From NCBI RefSeq assembly GCF_032118995.1, contig NC_092665.1, forward strand, positions 13,496,512-13,560,511: a stretch of DNA of 64,000 nucleotides, given 5' to 3'. The stretch is from Asterias amurensis. Its lineage: Eukaryota > Echinodermata > Asteroidea > Forcipulatida > Asteriidae. A program made the position numbers and the translations under genes. Below, piece by piece: positions 1 to 10,654 of this stretch (positions are counted from its first letter, which is position 1; each line of letters opens with the position of its first letter). A model generated the notes under the pieces. It was not told where the DNA came from, did not search any database, and was given only the letters and a program-made list of their open reading frames with translations.

Positions 1-3000
1 TGAACTTCGGCGTCTTGGATGGCACGTGGTGTTTGTAGAGATGCTCCAGCAGGCTATAGACACCTTTCAGGTTAGCTTCCTTTAAGGCTGTAATCTCTTC
101 TTTCAAACTTTCAAGAATCTGTAAAGTAAAGCAAGATTTTGTGTTTCACATGTGCAATGCTCACAAGTAAGTTTGGCTTTTGGGTCGGTTTAGTGACATC
201 ATGTCGTACCTTTCACATCTATGGACCCCGGTTTGAATCCCATCTTGGGTCTCAGAATTCATCACTGCACTAACCTATCTTTAAGAAAGTTTGTATATAC
301 TCAGTGCCTTGAGCACCTTGTTTGGTATAAGTGCGCTATATAAGACTTCAATATTATTTTTTTATGAAATTGGGCCCTTAGCAATTGTCTGCTATAGCAG
401 AGATGAGCAGGAGCTCCTCCACAATTTGTACAAAGACATGGTAGTTGGGCTTGTTCCGGTAAGCGTAATTCTGTTGTGCTTAGCTTCTTTTTGTGCTTTT
501 AAAAGCAGCTCTATAAAAAAGGGCCCTTGTCACAACCTTACCTTATCTTTGATCTTCTGCTGTGCAGCCTCGTCCCTCATGCGCTCTTTCTCCTGGATCT
601 TCCTAAACCCTTCCACACACTGCTTATACCACTCTTGGGTCAGGAATGTCTTTGGTCTAGCTGCATCCACAAGCTCCAAACACCTCTTGTAGTACTGCTT
701 GCTCCGGGTGGTCGAGAAGAGAATCTTCTGATGAATGAGCCCAAGGAAGCTCAGGGCGGCTGCCTCCTGTTCAAGGTCAAGCTCGGCTGCCTGTCAACAA
801 ATAACATTCAAAGCAGGCCTTAAAGACAGTGGTAATTGTCAAAGACTAGCCTTCACAGTTGGTGTTTCTCAACATTTGCATAAATTGACAAACCTGTGAA
901 GATTTTAGCTCAATCGGTCATCGAACTTCTGAGATGACAATGAAAGAAAAAACACCCTTGTCACATGAAGTTGTGTGTGTTTAGATGGTTGATTTCGAGA
1001 CCTCAAGTTCTAAATCTGAGATCTTGAAATCAAATTCGTGGAGAATTACTTCTTTCTCGAAAACTATGGCACTTCGGAGGGAACCGTTTCTGACAATGTT
1101 TTATACCATCAAACTCTCTTCACCAAGAAAGGTCTTATGCTAATAATTATTTTGAGTAATTACTAATAGTGTCCACTGCCTTTAAGAAGCGTACTTTTTT
1201 ACTGTCATGCTTCTCAGATTGTGAATTACCATTAGAGATTACATAGTGCTCATGCCAGAACATAAGCCCAACTAGTCTTCTATTTACCTTGAGACTAGCT
1301 TCCTTGAACCAGTCCAGCGTTATCAAGACTTCATCCATATTTAAGTATTCCTCACTTCCCAGAACTTGCTTCAGCATTTTTTCTCCGCACTTCCTGGCCT
1401 GGATTGATTCGGAGGTACAGATATGGTAAGCGGTGTCACGCTTCACCACTTCAAGATCAAAGGTAAGTTCCACGGCTTCCGGATCACGCGAGATGGATCT
1501 ATTGCGCAGCATCTGAAGTGCCTCCTCGACTGGCTGACGAATGTCGTGGAGGCACCTCAGACTGTCCTTGAAGTTCTCAACTTCAAGGAACTTTACCGAC
1601 TCCTTGAAGAGTGTGGTGCATATGTCGAGCTTGGCTTTGGCAAGATGCACTCCAGGCGACATCACGTTGGAAAGCTGGTAGAGCTCTTTGAGAAAGTCTT
1701 TCTTGTCGTCAAAATCGCTCAAGACCTCCATGACGTCCTGGTAGACGTCTTGAATCTCCTCTTTCAAATTCTCCTCCCATTGATGCTCCTGGCAACTGGA
1801 GCCTCTGGCAAGTGCTTGGGTCAAATACTTTAAAGACATCCTGTAGAAGGACAAGGGGCGCTCCTTATTGTCGGCAGGGCATTCCTGGGCCATGCGTTTA
1901 GTGGCCACGCCACAGTTTTTTGTTGCTGACGACCAGTCGCCATCCCGAGTAGGCCCATCAGCTTCATTTGCAGCTCGGATGTAAAAATGGAGGGACTTCT
2001 CTAACCTGGCCATCTTCACTACCGAAGGAATGCCTTCCTTGAAGGCCGACCCATAGGCAAGGTTGCCTTCTTTGCGTAACTTAGCGGAGACGCTGTCAGC
2101 TGTGTAGGGTTTGTATTTTCCTGTTCCGATAAAACAGACACACACACAAGTTGATGAAATGATATGGTCATGAAACACAAAAGTGATAAAGAAAATGGTG
2201 TTCACTGCCTTAATCACACATGGCAGCTAAAACCTCCTAAAGCCCTTTCGGGGGGCGACCACAGGGAACAACAGCCAACTTTTTTACCTCGACAAATGGG
2301 CATTAGCCATGAAACAGCCACCCCTGCTCTCGAAAAGGGGTAAGTGGTAAAACCCCTTGGGTATTCTTGAATGCCGAAACCCTATGCTTTTGTTTCTCCT
2401 AGACCATCTGGAAGTGTTTTTGTATTGTCATGTATTTCTAAAATGGCTGAATAAATTATAATAATAATAATAATAACAATAATAATAATAATACTAATGT
2501 AGGAACCTTGGCGGGGATAGTGTGAAAGTGCGCCGGGGTCAACAAAACTCCCTGGGCTCTATTCTGTAGAGTGTCATGGCCGAGTGGTTAAGAGCATCGA
2601 ATTCAAGTTCTGGTGCTGATTCACCGGAGTGTGGGTTCGAATCCCGGTCGTGACACTTGTGTCCTTGAGCAAGATACTTTACTATAATTGCTTCTCTTCA
2701 CCCAGGGGTATAAATGGGTACCTGCGAGGGTAGAGGTTGATATTGTGAATGAAAAAGCCTTTGGAGCGATATAAACTGTTGCCCAGGTTGTATACTCCCA
2801 AGGGAGCTGAGAAACATTAAAAGGGGATGTTATTGGCCCTATGACCAGGGCACCAATGTAAAGCGCTTAGAGAATTAAGTATTAGTTATTAGGCGCTATA
2901 TAAATCATAAGTTATTATTATTATTATTACTGGGATAACAGGTAGGCCCTACAGTGTAAAAAGGGCTTTGGTTACCTGTTCGTGGGGTCTTAGCACCAGA

Positions 3001-3201
3001 ACGATGATGATTCGACTTCTTTTTCGGCACTCTCTTGGATTTTTTCGCGCTAGTTTCTGCAGCAACCTTCTCTTCTTCCACAGCTTTCTCGAGTTTCCGT
3101 TTGCGACGTTCCACTTGCCTGGCTGACCGTCTTGGGGATTCCATACTGTACGTCGGTGTTTGGCCCTGCTGTGGCGACTTGCCGCCCTCTTGCTTTGGCA
3201 T
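1..3201 (-). CDS. Helical TPR-like protein of unrecognised family, 5' part (C-terminus beyond the left edge)
   Basis: Four coding exons are visible on the minus strand: 2976-3201 (start ATG), 1288-2120, 542-790 and 1-118, which is cut by the window edge. All junctions are GT-AG and the phases agree, giving about 475 residues. The start is the first ATG after a good acceptor at 3227, so a non-coding exon lies upstream. Residues 1-75 are Lys/Arg-rich with RRKRK and KKKSNHH stretches that look like nuclear localisation signals. The rest is almost wholly helical and Leu/Glu/Lys-rich, with TPR-like spacing early on (EGNLAYGSAFKEG, then a long exon of paired helices). The exon ends near HHVPSKTPKF. 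I do not recognise the family. From memory, similar endings in invertebrate proteins precede a J-domain, but none is visible here, so this is only a guess. Gene existence is well supported; function is unknown. Confidence 0.8.
180..350 (+). mobile_element. tRNA-derived SINE fragment
   Basis: CCGGTTTGAATCCCATC resembles a B-box and T-arm, and GTGCGCTATATAAGACTTCA with a T-rich end resembles the 3' tail of the tRNA-Leu SINE. Confidence 0.4.
366..524. mobile_element. Diverged family D-like element
   Basis: GAAATTGGGCCCTTAGC with interior TATAGCAGAGATGAGCAGGA, related to the element at 41691-41855; right end near AGCAGCTCTATAAAAAAGGG. It sits 18 bases from the donor of exon 542-790. Confidence 0.45.
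820..1185. mobile_element. Family A MITE in the intron of the TPR-like gene
   Basis: TTAAAGACAGTGGTAATTGT to ATAGTGTCCACTGCCTTTAA. The left end has lost several bases. It begins 30 bases from the acceptor side of the exon at 542-790. Confidence 0.7.
2225..2495. repeat. Retroelement-like 3' tail
   Basis: ATGGCTGAATAAATTATAAT followed by (AAT)n, preceded by about 200 bp of unique-looking text, has the style of a LINE or SINE 3' UTR. No coding part is seen. Confidence 0.35.
2568..2935 (+). mobile_element. tRNA-Leu(CAA)-derived SINE, full length
   Basis: The head GTCATGGCCGAGTGGTTAAG, an anticodon-loop-like ATTCAAGTT, a variable arm and GGGTTCGAATCCCGG resemble tRNA-Leu(CAA). Then come a 200-bp body and the tail AGGCGCTATATAAATC plus (TTA)n. 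It is a SINE, not a working tRNA, because of the body and the second copy at 55441. Confidence 0.75.
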
Positions 3202-5123
3202 TTTGAATGCAGAAGCTTCTTAAATGCTAAAGAAAAATAATAAAAGAAAAAAAAAACACATAAAATATGACTACTTGTCTATTTTGGGCTTGAGTCAAGG
3301 CACAAATTCATTGTAGGTCACAGAAAGTATTTCAGAAAGTATTTCATTGGCACAGTTCATAATCATTTGTGATGTTGATTTTTGCACTATTTTCGGCTAG
3401 CCTGTCGGGCTAGCAAAATGGAAAAGTGAGTAGCCTAGGACGGCTAGACTTCTAGAAACTATAAGGCTACCCCATGAGCAGGGCCTTATAGTTTCTAGAG
3501 GTAGGGCGGCTGTACATCTGGCAGTCCTGTGCTAGAAGGCTAGTGGCAATTTCGACCCCTGTGTCTGCTCCACCTTTTCTCCATGAACTCACAAAGCACT
3601 TAAGATTCATCTTCAAATGAGCTGAGCTGTTATATGACTATGTTAGTGTTGTGATATCACACTTTCCTTAGCAATTAAGATTGATTCACAGTTAAGATCA
3701 ATCTCAGATTTTTATGACTTTGGGCTCCATGTGGCTGCTCAGCTATAGTAAATGAGTGAGGTCCACAGGCTGTGGTCTAAAGTGCAGCCATATAGCAAGG
3801 ACCTTTCTCTTTTGTGTTGCAAGCATGTGTTAGAATTAGAAACATTTCAAGTTTAAGGAAACAAAATCATCAAATAAGCTCTCCTTTAAAAGGGCAAATT
3901 GCCTTCTAACCTCTGATATTAAGTTTGCTATTTAAGATTTGTTCATGCACATAACACATGCACGTTCAATACATGTATAAAATACTATGTGTAGAGCATG
4001 CGGTAATTGTATTTATAGTGAAAATAATGATTAAAAGAACTTGACATTTTCCTCTTGAAGTACACCGAAAACCGGCGAAACACTCTGCCTTTTTGAGTAG
4101 TCAAAAGTTATGTCCTACAAAATAACAGGCATTGTTCTGTCATAAAATTACACAAAAAACACACAATTACAAGGGATCTAAAATATGAGCCATTATTCTA
4201 AGTTATTTGAAATCATTTCAACAAACAAACCACATTAATATTTCTAAACAACTATTTTATAACCCATAGCAACCGATATGAAGCCAACATACAAGATGCA
4301 GAAAGTTTTGTCTTTTTGAGGTCACCCTTGGACTAAAATGCCATAAACGACTATTTTTTTTGCTCTTCTTTTCACATGTGTAAAATAATATCCGAAGAAT
4401 GACAAAAAAAAAAAAAAGTCACACCACCAGCTGGGTGATCATGGCATGCAAGGTCATGAACAATAATGGGGCTTCCTCATTATCAGTATAGACATGTAGA
4501 ACTAGAAATGATGTGACATGGTCACACGTTTACAAAAGAGCCACAAAGCCGGACTTCCTGCAGGCACGATTTGTACACAGCCTAACGGAAGAAAACATAA
4601 AATCTTATATTTTATGGAGATTGCAATGTATAATTCTTATCAATTTTTGATATGATGAAAGGGGGGGGGGGGCATATCTCAAAAAAAGCCAGCTTTATTA
4701 TACTTTCATAACTCTTGGATTTATTGGAAATTATGACACAATGTCAACTTTCCCAGGACCTGTGTAGTATAGTATGGAGGTAGTATCTTGCCTGCCAGAA
4801 TACTCAAAGAATGTACAAGGTCACACTTTTTGTGAACACAGTCCAGTAGACCCCCACGAAACACGATTAGATCACTCATGGAGGTAGAATTCCATGGATC
4901 ACTTCACACTCACGGTCACAACATTCCACGTGCAGCAGCGGTGCGGTCGCCCCCAGACCTAGGGGCTTTGCATACTGTGAGTGTGTGTGAGCATGGAGGA
5001 ATAAGAGGAAGAACAGAATTCGAAGACAACAAACTTTCTTTTTTAGAAACCCCCAAATAAATCTCATTTCTACGTGAATCGTCTACCTTACTGATGATCT
5101 GATCTATAAGTTGACTTTCTTAC

Positions 5124-5270
5124 CAGCAGGGACGATTGCCAGACGCCGAAATATGCTGTGTAGATCGTGAAATTCTCACACCTGGAAAAATCTGACACTT
5201 GCAACTTTGGAGACTGGAACACGTGAGACGACTGCCGGCTGCATGCTGCGCTTGCGCGCGGGGGACGTGA
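5124..5270 (-). promoter_or_regulatory. Candidate first non-coding exon and GC-rich promoter of the TPR-like gene
   Basis: On the minus strand a strong donor (CTGCTG followed by GTAAGAAAGT) ends at 5124. It is preceded by a GC-rich block containing GCGCGCAAGCGC, close to an NRF1 site, and a CACGTG-like CACGTGTTCC. This would splice across about 1.9 kb to the acceptor at 3227, which has a long pyrimidine tract and lies 25 bases upstream of the ATG. The GC-rich patch stands out in AT-rich surroundings. Transcription start and use of this exon are inferred. Confidence 0.4.
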
Positions 5271-5311
5271 ATCAAGTCCTATCCTATAGATTTGTTATTA
5301 TACACAATCTG

Positions 5312-6020
5312 TTAAAGGGAAGGTACGGTTGGTAATTATTCAGTCACCTGGAAGTGGTATTTTGTCAAAATAAAGCTTTTGTCACTCAAATATGTGTTTT
5401 GATGAGGGAATATGAAAAATTAGTTTCCATGTTATTTACAAAATTGAAAATAAGCCCGTGACGTCAATCGTGACGTCAATCGAGGCGCGATGAATCGCAT
5501 GCAGTGCCAACACAATAATAGTGACGCTTGCGGCAAGCTAAAAACGTGCCCTCAAAGTTGAAACAATACTGATTTTGTTTCACGTTAGGCAAATGCTCCT
5601 TTAGGTTCTTTATGTATTTCATGTACCTTCTTCGACTTCCCACTAGCTGGAAAAATTGGTGGGATGGCGTCCTGGTCGACATTGCCGGAAAAATGCAAGG
5701 AAAAAACTTTTTTGAAACGTACAAACTCGCGACTAGGACTTTGAATGTAGCAAGTACGTGTGTTCGATGTTCAATCGAGGCAAAGTCTGCCTCGATTGAC
5801 GTCACAAAAGGGGTAGGCAGAGTCACCCCAACACAACTTTATTTATTTGTTTAAACATAAAAATAGTTAAAAACAATTACTCAAAATATTATTTTATTGT
5901 TCAAAAACATATACTCTAATATTTGAAGAAAAACAAATTCTATTTCCAGGTAACTTTAAAAACTGACTTGGTAACGAGCATTGGAGAGCTGTTGATAGTA
6001 TAAAACATTGTTGGAAACGA
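5312..6020. mobile_element. Family C MITE split by a ~620-bp insert
   Basis: TTAAAGGGAAGGTACGGTTG (family C end) is followed at 5336 by AGTCACCTGGAAGT. At 5955 the inverted TATTTCCAGGTAACT gives way to family C interior AAAAACTGACTTGGTAACGA. The insert has AATCGAGGCGCGATGAATCG and a related partner at 6912-7215. Confidence 0.6.
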
Positions 6021-6287
6021 CTCTCACTGAAGTAACGTAACGATTAGATTAAGTGCTTACACTGACAGCAACTTTTTTGCTAGCAAAACAAATTCTGTAA
6101 TGTTCCTTCACATTAAAAGTAACTGTGCCTCAATTCGGGAACGTGCCGAAGAAGATTGCAACACAAAAGAAATTTGTAATGCGATGTAACTATAAATCTA
6201 CATCCCTTGGTGAGTTTAAACAACGTAAGCAAACATGTCCTCCGACACTGATTCTGTTGAATAAATGAAGCAAAATAATGTAGCCAT

Positions 6288-6646
6288 TATACACTTTCGG
6301 TAAACAGTATTTTCCAAGTCCCACACTTCGTGTATCACAACTTATATATAAAACTAACAAACCTGTGAAAATTTAGGCTCAATCGGTCATCAGAGTCGGG
6401 AGAAAATAACGGGAGAACCCACTCTTGTTTCCGCGCGTTTCGCCGTGTCATGACCATGTGTTTAAAATAAATCCATAATTCTCGCTAACGAGAATTTATA
6501 TTGTTTTACCGTTTTCTCAAAAAGTAAAGCATTTCATGGACTAATATTTCAAGAGAAGTCTTTCACCATTACCTTCTGTAAACCCTGTAAATTATTTGTA
6601 AATCTGTGAACTTTTTTTTTCTTCTTCTGTACCGAAAGGGTCCAAT
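6288..6646. mobile_element. Family B MITE copy
   Basis: ACACTTTCGGTAAACAGTAT to ACCGAAAGGGTCCAATGCCG, with GCTCAATCGGTCATCAGAG inside. Confidence 0.7.
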
Positions 6647-8599
6647 GCCGAACGTCAACGATATCCTTGGAAGATAATTGGCAATCTCCCCAGACATTCT
6701 TCATCTTGCCCTCCCATGTGAAGTCAAATTTCCCCCAAGGAGCCTACCCCCACCTTCAAGAAATCTTTCTATTTATTCTATATCAATCAATCTATTATTC
6801 TTTAATCCTTTTCGAGGATGTAAGTTCCAGCCTTCAACTCGTCAACATGGGTTTATAACTCTTATCCCCTTGTCAGCATCAACGGATGTAAAATAATGTA
6901 AATTTCTTTTAAAGTCACCTGGAAATATATTTTTGTTTTCTTCAAACATTAGAGTATAAATTATGTTTATGAACAATAAAATAATTCGTTGGGGTAATGG
7001 TTTGTAAAGATTTATAATTATGGTAAAAAAATAGATATTAACGTTTTCTGGGGGTGACTCCGCCTATCCCCTTTTGTGACGTCAACCGAGGTAGACTTTT
7101 GCCTCGATCGAACATCGAACACACGTACGTGCAAGTACATGCAAGTCCTAGTTTTTTGGCATTTTCCCGGCAATGTCGACCAGGTGTATTGCTGCTGCTG
7201 GATGCAGCAAAACTTCGACGACCAATTGTGTTCAAATTTCCACAGGTGTGTTATTTTATGCATAATGTTGAGACACACCAAGTGCGAAGACTGGTGTTTG
7301 ACAATTACCAATATAGTGTCCAATGTCTTTAAAGTGGCGACTGAGGTTCGATACAATGGATGTGGGAAGCTTTTTTATAAATTGTGACCTCCACCTTGCT
7401 CATCAAACAGTTAGCCCTGTACCCATCTACCAATTAATAATTGATATGTAGTTAGCCTTTTTGAGAAAGCGGTTGGACACTGTAGGAGTGCGCTGATTGG
7501 TTGACTGTTTGATATGCACTCATACGCCCTTTTCTTCACCATTCGCAAAATCCAAAATGCAAAAAGGTCTTTTGAGATAGTATGATGGACCATAGAAGTG
7601 CACTGTTTGGTTTGGGTGTAATATGGCAGATGCAGACAACATTTACCGAAATCTAATAATGTTCTCATGTAGGTCTCTATAATCGAAAGGCCTACCCATG
7701 AAAATGGCTTGAAGGTGTTTTAAAAGTAACATTTAACCCACACAATTAATAATTTCTCTCGAAATTGTGTGGTTATTCCCTTGCATCGTGGACTATCAAG
7801 GCCCGCCATGCCGTGGAGTACTAAATATGATGCTACAAAATGGCGGACCGTGCTAGGTTTGAAGAAATATCACAATTTATAAGCGTTGGCCTTATTTTTA
7901 TAACTATTCCTTCTTTTGTAATCAATTTGAATGTCGACAATTACTATTTTTTAGTGAACTTTACTTCCTTTTCATGCTCGGTATCAGTAATTAAATGATT
8001 TCCTTTGTTTTAATATCCGTTTTTATATGTCTCACATTGTCTGAATGGAACCAGTAACAGTAAAAATGTTTTTTTTTTTTTTTTTTTTTTTTCGTTTTCA
8101 ACAATAAGCGCCTTTTTAATTTTCAGGAGAAAGCACGAAAGAACCTTGACGAATAAATTTAAATGTGAAAAAGTTTCCTTCATTCAATTTAACTGCGTGA
8201 GGTCCATTTGGCAACAATGCTTTCCAATCAGGCCTGCTTGTTCCCATTCAGGGATGCATCCTTGGTCACACGAGAGCTATTAATATTCTCCATTCAGTGT
8301 AAGTAATTTGTCAAATTGTTTTTTAACAACTATGGGTGTCGTTCAAGCAGCGACCATTATTCAACCACTAGTCAATATTCCATAACATCATGCATGCAAT
8401 ACATCGTGGGTATACCAGAGGTAAAATCACACGATGGTCAACTATAGTCCCTCGCTCGAACTTCAACAATTTATTTGTCCATTAAAAAGATAAAAATGGG
8501 ACATTTTCATGTCAAACGGTGATAAAAAAGCTCCAAGACATAAAACTAAAAAATAAAGAAATGTTTATAAAACTATGATTTATATCATACACTGATGAA

Positions 8600-8790
8600 A
8601 GATAATGAATATTTACGTTAATTTCTTTTGTGATTTGGGCAAAAATCGTGAATATTTACGTAAACATTTGCGTTTGGTCACAAATCGCAAATAATTATTA
8701 ACGTAAATATTGACGTGAATATTTGCGAATTAGGGGTAATCCATAAATATTGACGTCAATATTCACGTAAATATGTATGTTCAATGTCCC
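8600..8790. repeat. Cluster of ATATTTACGT / ATATTGACGT words
   Basis: About seven direct and inverted copies of AATATT(T/G)ACGT in 190 bases, interleaved with TTTGCG and CGCAAA. No clear element ends. Confidence 0.5.
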
Positions 8791-8960
8791 TTCATGGCCA
8801 CAAAAGAGCCAAACAAGGTGACTGCTGATTATTATAAAACTTTTTTAGTTTTTTTTTATGTTCCCCCAAGATATCCTCATTTAGGTTTGTGAAGTTTTTC
8901 CCATGCGTCTGAAAGCACACTGCAAAAAGGTTGCTTTTTCTCTCGCTACTTCAACGATCA

Positions 8961-9145
8961 AGTTAGACTTGATTCAAGTCCCCAAGTTAGACTTGATCCA
9001 AGTCCCATTCTCGTGTGAGAGGTCCCTAAAGCATATCACCCCAACTTACTATGAAACAACACAAAATGTGGTCCCGAGAATGAGGAACAGGTTGGGGAAT
9101 GCAGAGCATCACAAACGCGGGATTGGGACTTGAGTCAAGTCTATG
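8961..9145. mobile_element. Family Q inverted-repeat element, copy 1
   Basis: AGTTAGACTTGATCCAAGTC at the left (partly doubled) and GGGACTTGAGTCAAGTCTA at the right, with GTGGTCCCGAGAATGAGGAA inside. Confidence 0.6.
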
Positions 9146-9833
9146 ATCAAGTGGCCCAAATTTTCCCAATTTTTTTTTTCATGCATATTATCCCATGTTC
9201 GGAATACACCAAGTGAGGATAATGGACAATTGCAACACTGCCTTGAACTCCTGTAAGACAGACCGAGGGGAATTGCTCGTTCATGCACATCAGCATCAGC
9301 CACCTTCGAAAGATACGATCGGTTAAACCCATTATAGCCTTGGAGACAGAGGGTAGAGATGGGGGGGGGTGTTCCAAGATCAAGTTATTTATCTATTTGA
9401 CAACTGTAATCTAAGCATTATTTTGATATGTTGTTTTTACCCGTCGTCATCTTGACCATGGCCAGTTGATAAACCAAGCCCCCCCCCCCACCCCTGCCTC
9501 TAATAACATCGAAGAAGAAATGGACTTGTAATTTCTGGTTGTCGCTGAATTAAAAATATCAGGCTCACTGATATTTTAATAAGTAGATACATTTTCTTTT
9601 ATTCCAAGCATGTTGTGAAAATGTGTTTTATGTATTTTATTGCAACATACATGTACGTCGCCTTCGTGAGCAAAGCAGAGAGACAGGGGAGCAAAATTTC
9701 TAGTGGAATCTGCCACGTCGTATTGCATATTGTAGCTTACAAAATAAGTAATGTTTAAAAAAAAACGTTTTCATCATCGTGACGTCAACAGGTGTCAAAT
9801 TGCATAGGCTTCGGCTGCATGGTCCTTCCTCTC

Positions 9834-10010
9834 GTTAGACTTGAACCAAGTCCCATTCTCGTGCGGGATGTCCTCAAAGCACACCCGCTGCCATCAAAAT
9901 GTAACTACTTGTGGTCCCGCGTGCGGAACAGGTTGGGGAACGCAGAGTAACACAAAACAACAGTTTTCTGGCAATGGCACGGGATTGGGACTTGAATCAA
10001 GTCTAGGGCT
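9834..10010. mobile_element. Family Q inverted-repeat element, copy 2
   Basis: GTTAGACTTGAACCAAGTCC to GGGACTTGAATCAAGTCTAG, 175 bp, with GTGGTCCCGCGTGCGGAAC inside. Confidence 0.65.
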
Positions 10011-10523
10011 AAGCTAGCCTGAGCCGAGTTCAAAGCCGAAGCCGTGGTTTCGAAAAGGGCCACAAATCTTCACAGATTAATAATATTTGTATCGTCTTGT
10101 ATATTATAAGCTATACACTCAATACCATGTGTGCTACAACATTACAGTCTGGTACCGATGTATCTTTGTGTATACATTATGTCCATGCAAGAACCGGACT
10201 TCTCAGCCACAGCCACAGCTGCAAGAGAGAGGACAACCCCCGGGCGCAGTCCATCGTCAGTATTGACGGACGGATGCCTACTATGTCAAATGAAGCTATT
10301 GGTTTTGTAAGACGCATGCCCATCTTATTCGCGACGATAACGACAGGGTACCAGTCTATATGGAGGCACTGAGTTTGGTGGCAGCTCTCGGTTGTCACCC
10401 ATAACTGTAGCTGTGGATAATAGCCAATCAGACAGCCCGCCTCAACACGTCATCAATTCACTGTCTAGACTTGCGCAATCACGTCCTAGATTGTTGATGA
10501 GTGACACAAGTTTGCGCGGGTCT

Positions 10524-10535
10524 TTAAAAGACCGG
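10524..10535 (+). promoter_or_regulatory. Possible TATA-like box of the GPCR gene
   Basis: TCTTTAAAAGAC lies about 120 bases upstream of the chosen ATG and would put a transcription start near 10550-10560. The only support is the motif and its position. Confidence 0.2.
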
Positions 10536-10654
10536 GTACACTGTCGACAGTGGCTAGCCTGCAACACTTATGCACAAGAAGTGAACTTACTAGACTTTTT
10601 TCCCCCATTCGTGATACCTTACATGTAGCTAGCTGTAAGAAGATAAGCCGAGAA

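Larger units (their letters stand above)
5270..10523. other. Intergenic region upstream of the GPCR gene
   Basis: No gene is supported. It holds a family C relic with an insert (5312-6020), a family B copy (6288-6646), a second relative of the 5336 insert with a family A-like end (6912-7340), a poly-T run at 8070, a cluster of ATATTNACGT words (8600-8790) and two copies of an inverted-repeat element (8961-9145 and 9834-10010). Confidence 0.65.

Noticed and set aside
1423-1833. 136-residue plus-strand frame over the TPR-like exon
   Set aside because: It is a shadow of the minus-strand exon 1288-2120, which has matching splice sites and phases.
2575-2655. Possible tRNA-Leu gene
   Set aside because: It is followed by a SINE body and tail, and a second copy exists at 55441.
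10550-10654. Upstream in-frame ATG extending the GPCR by 35 residues
   Set aside because: The extension has no signal-like features, whereas the ATG at 10655 opens directly into a signal peptide.
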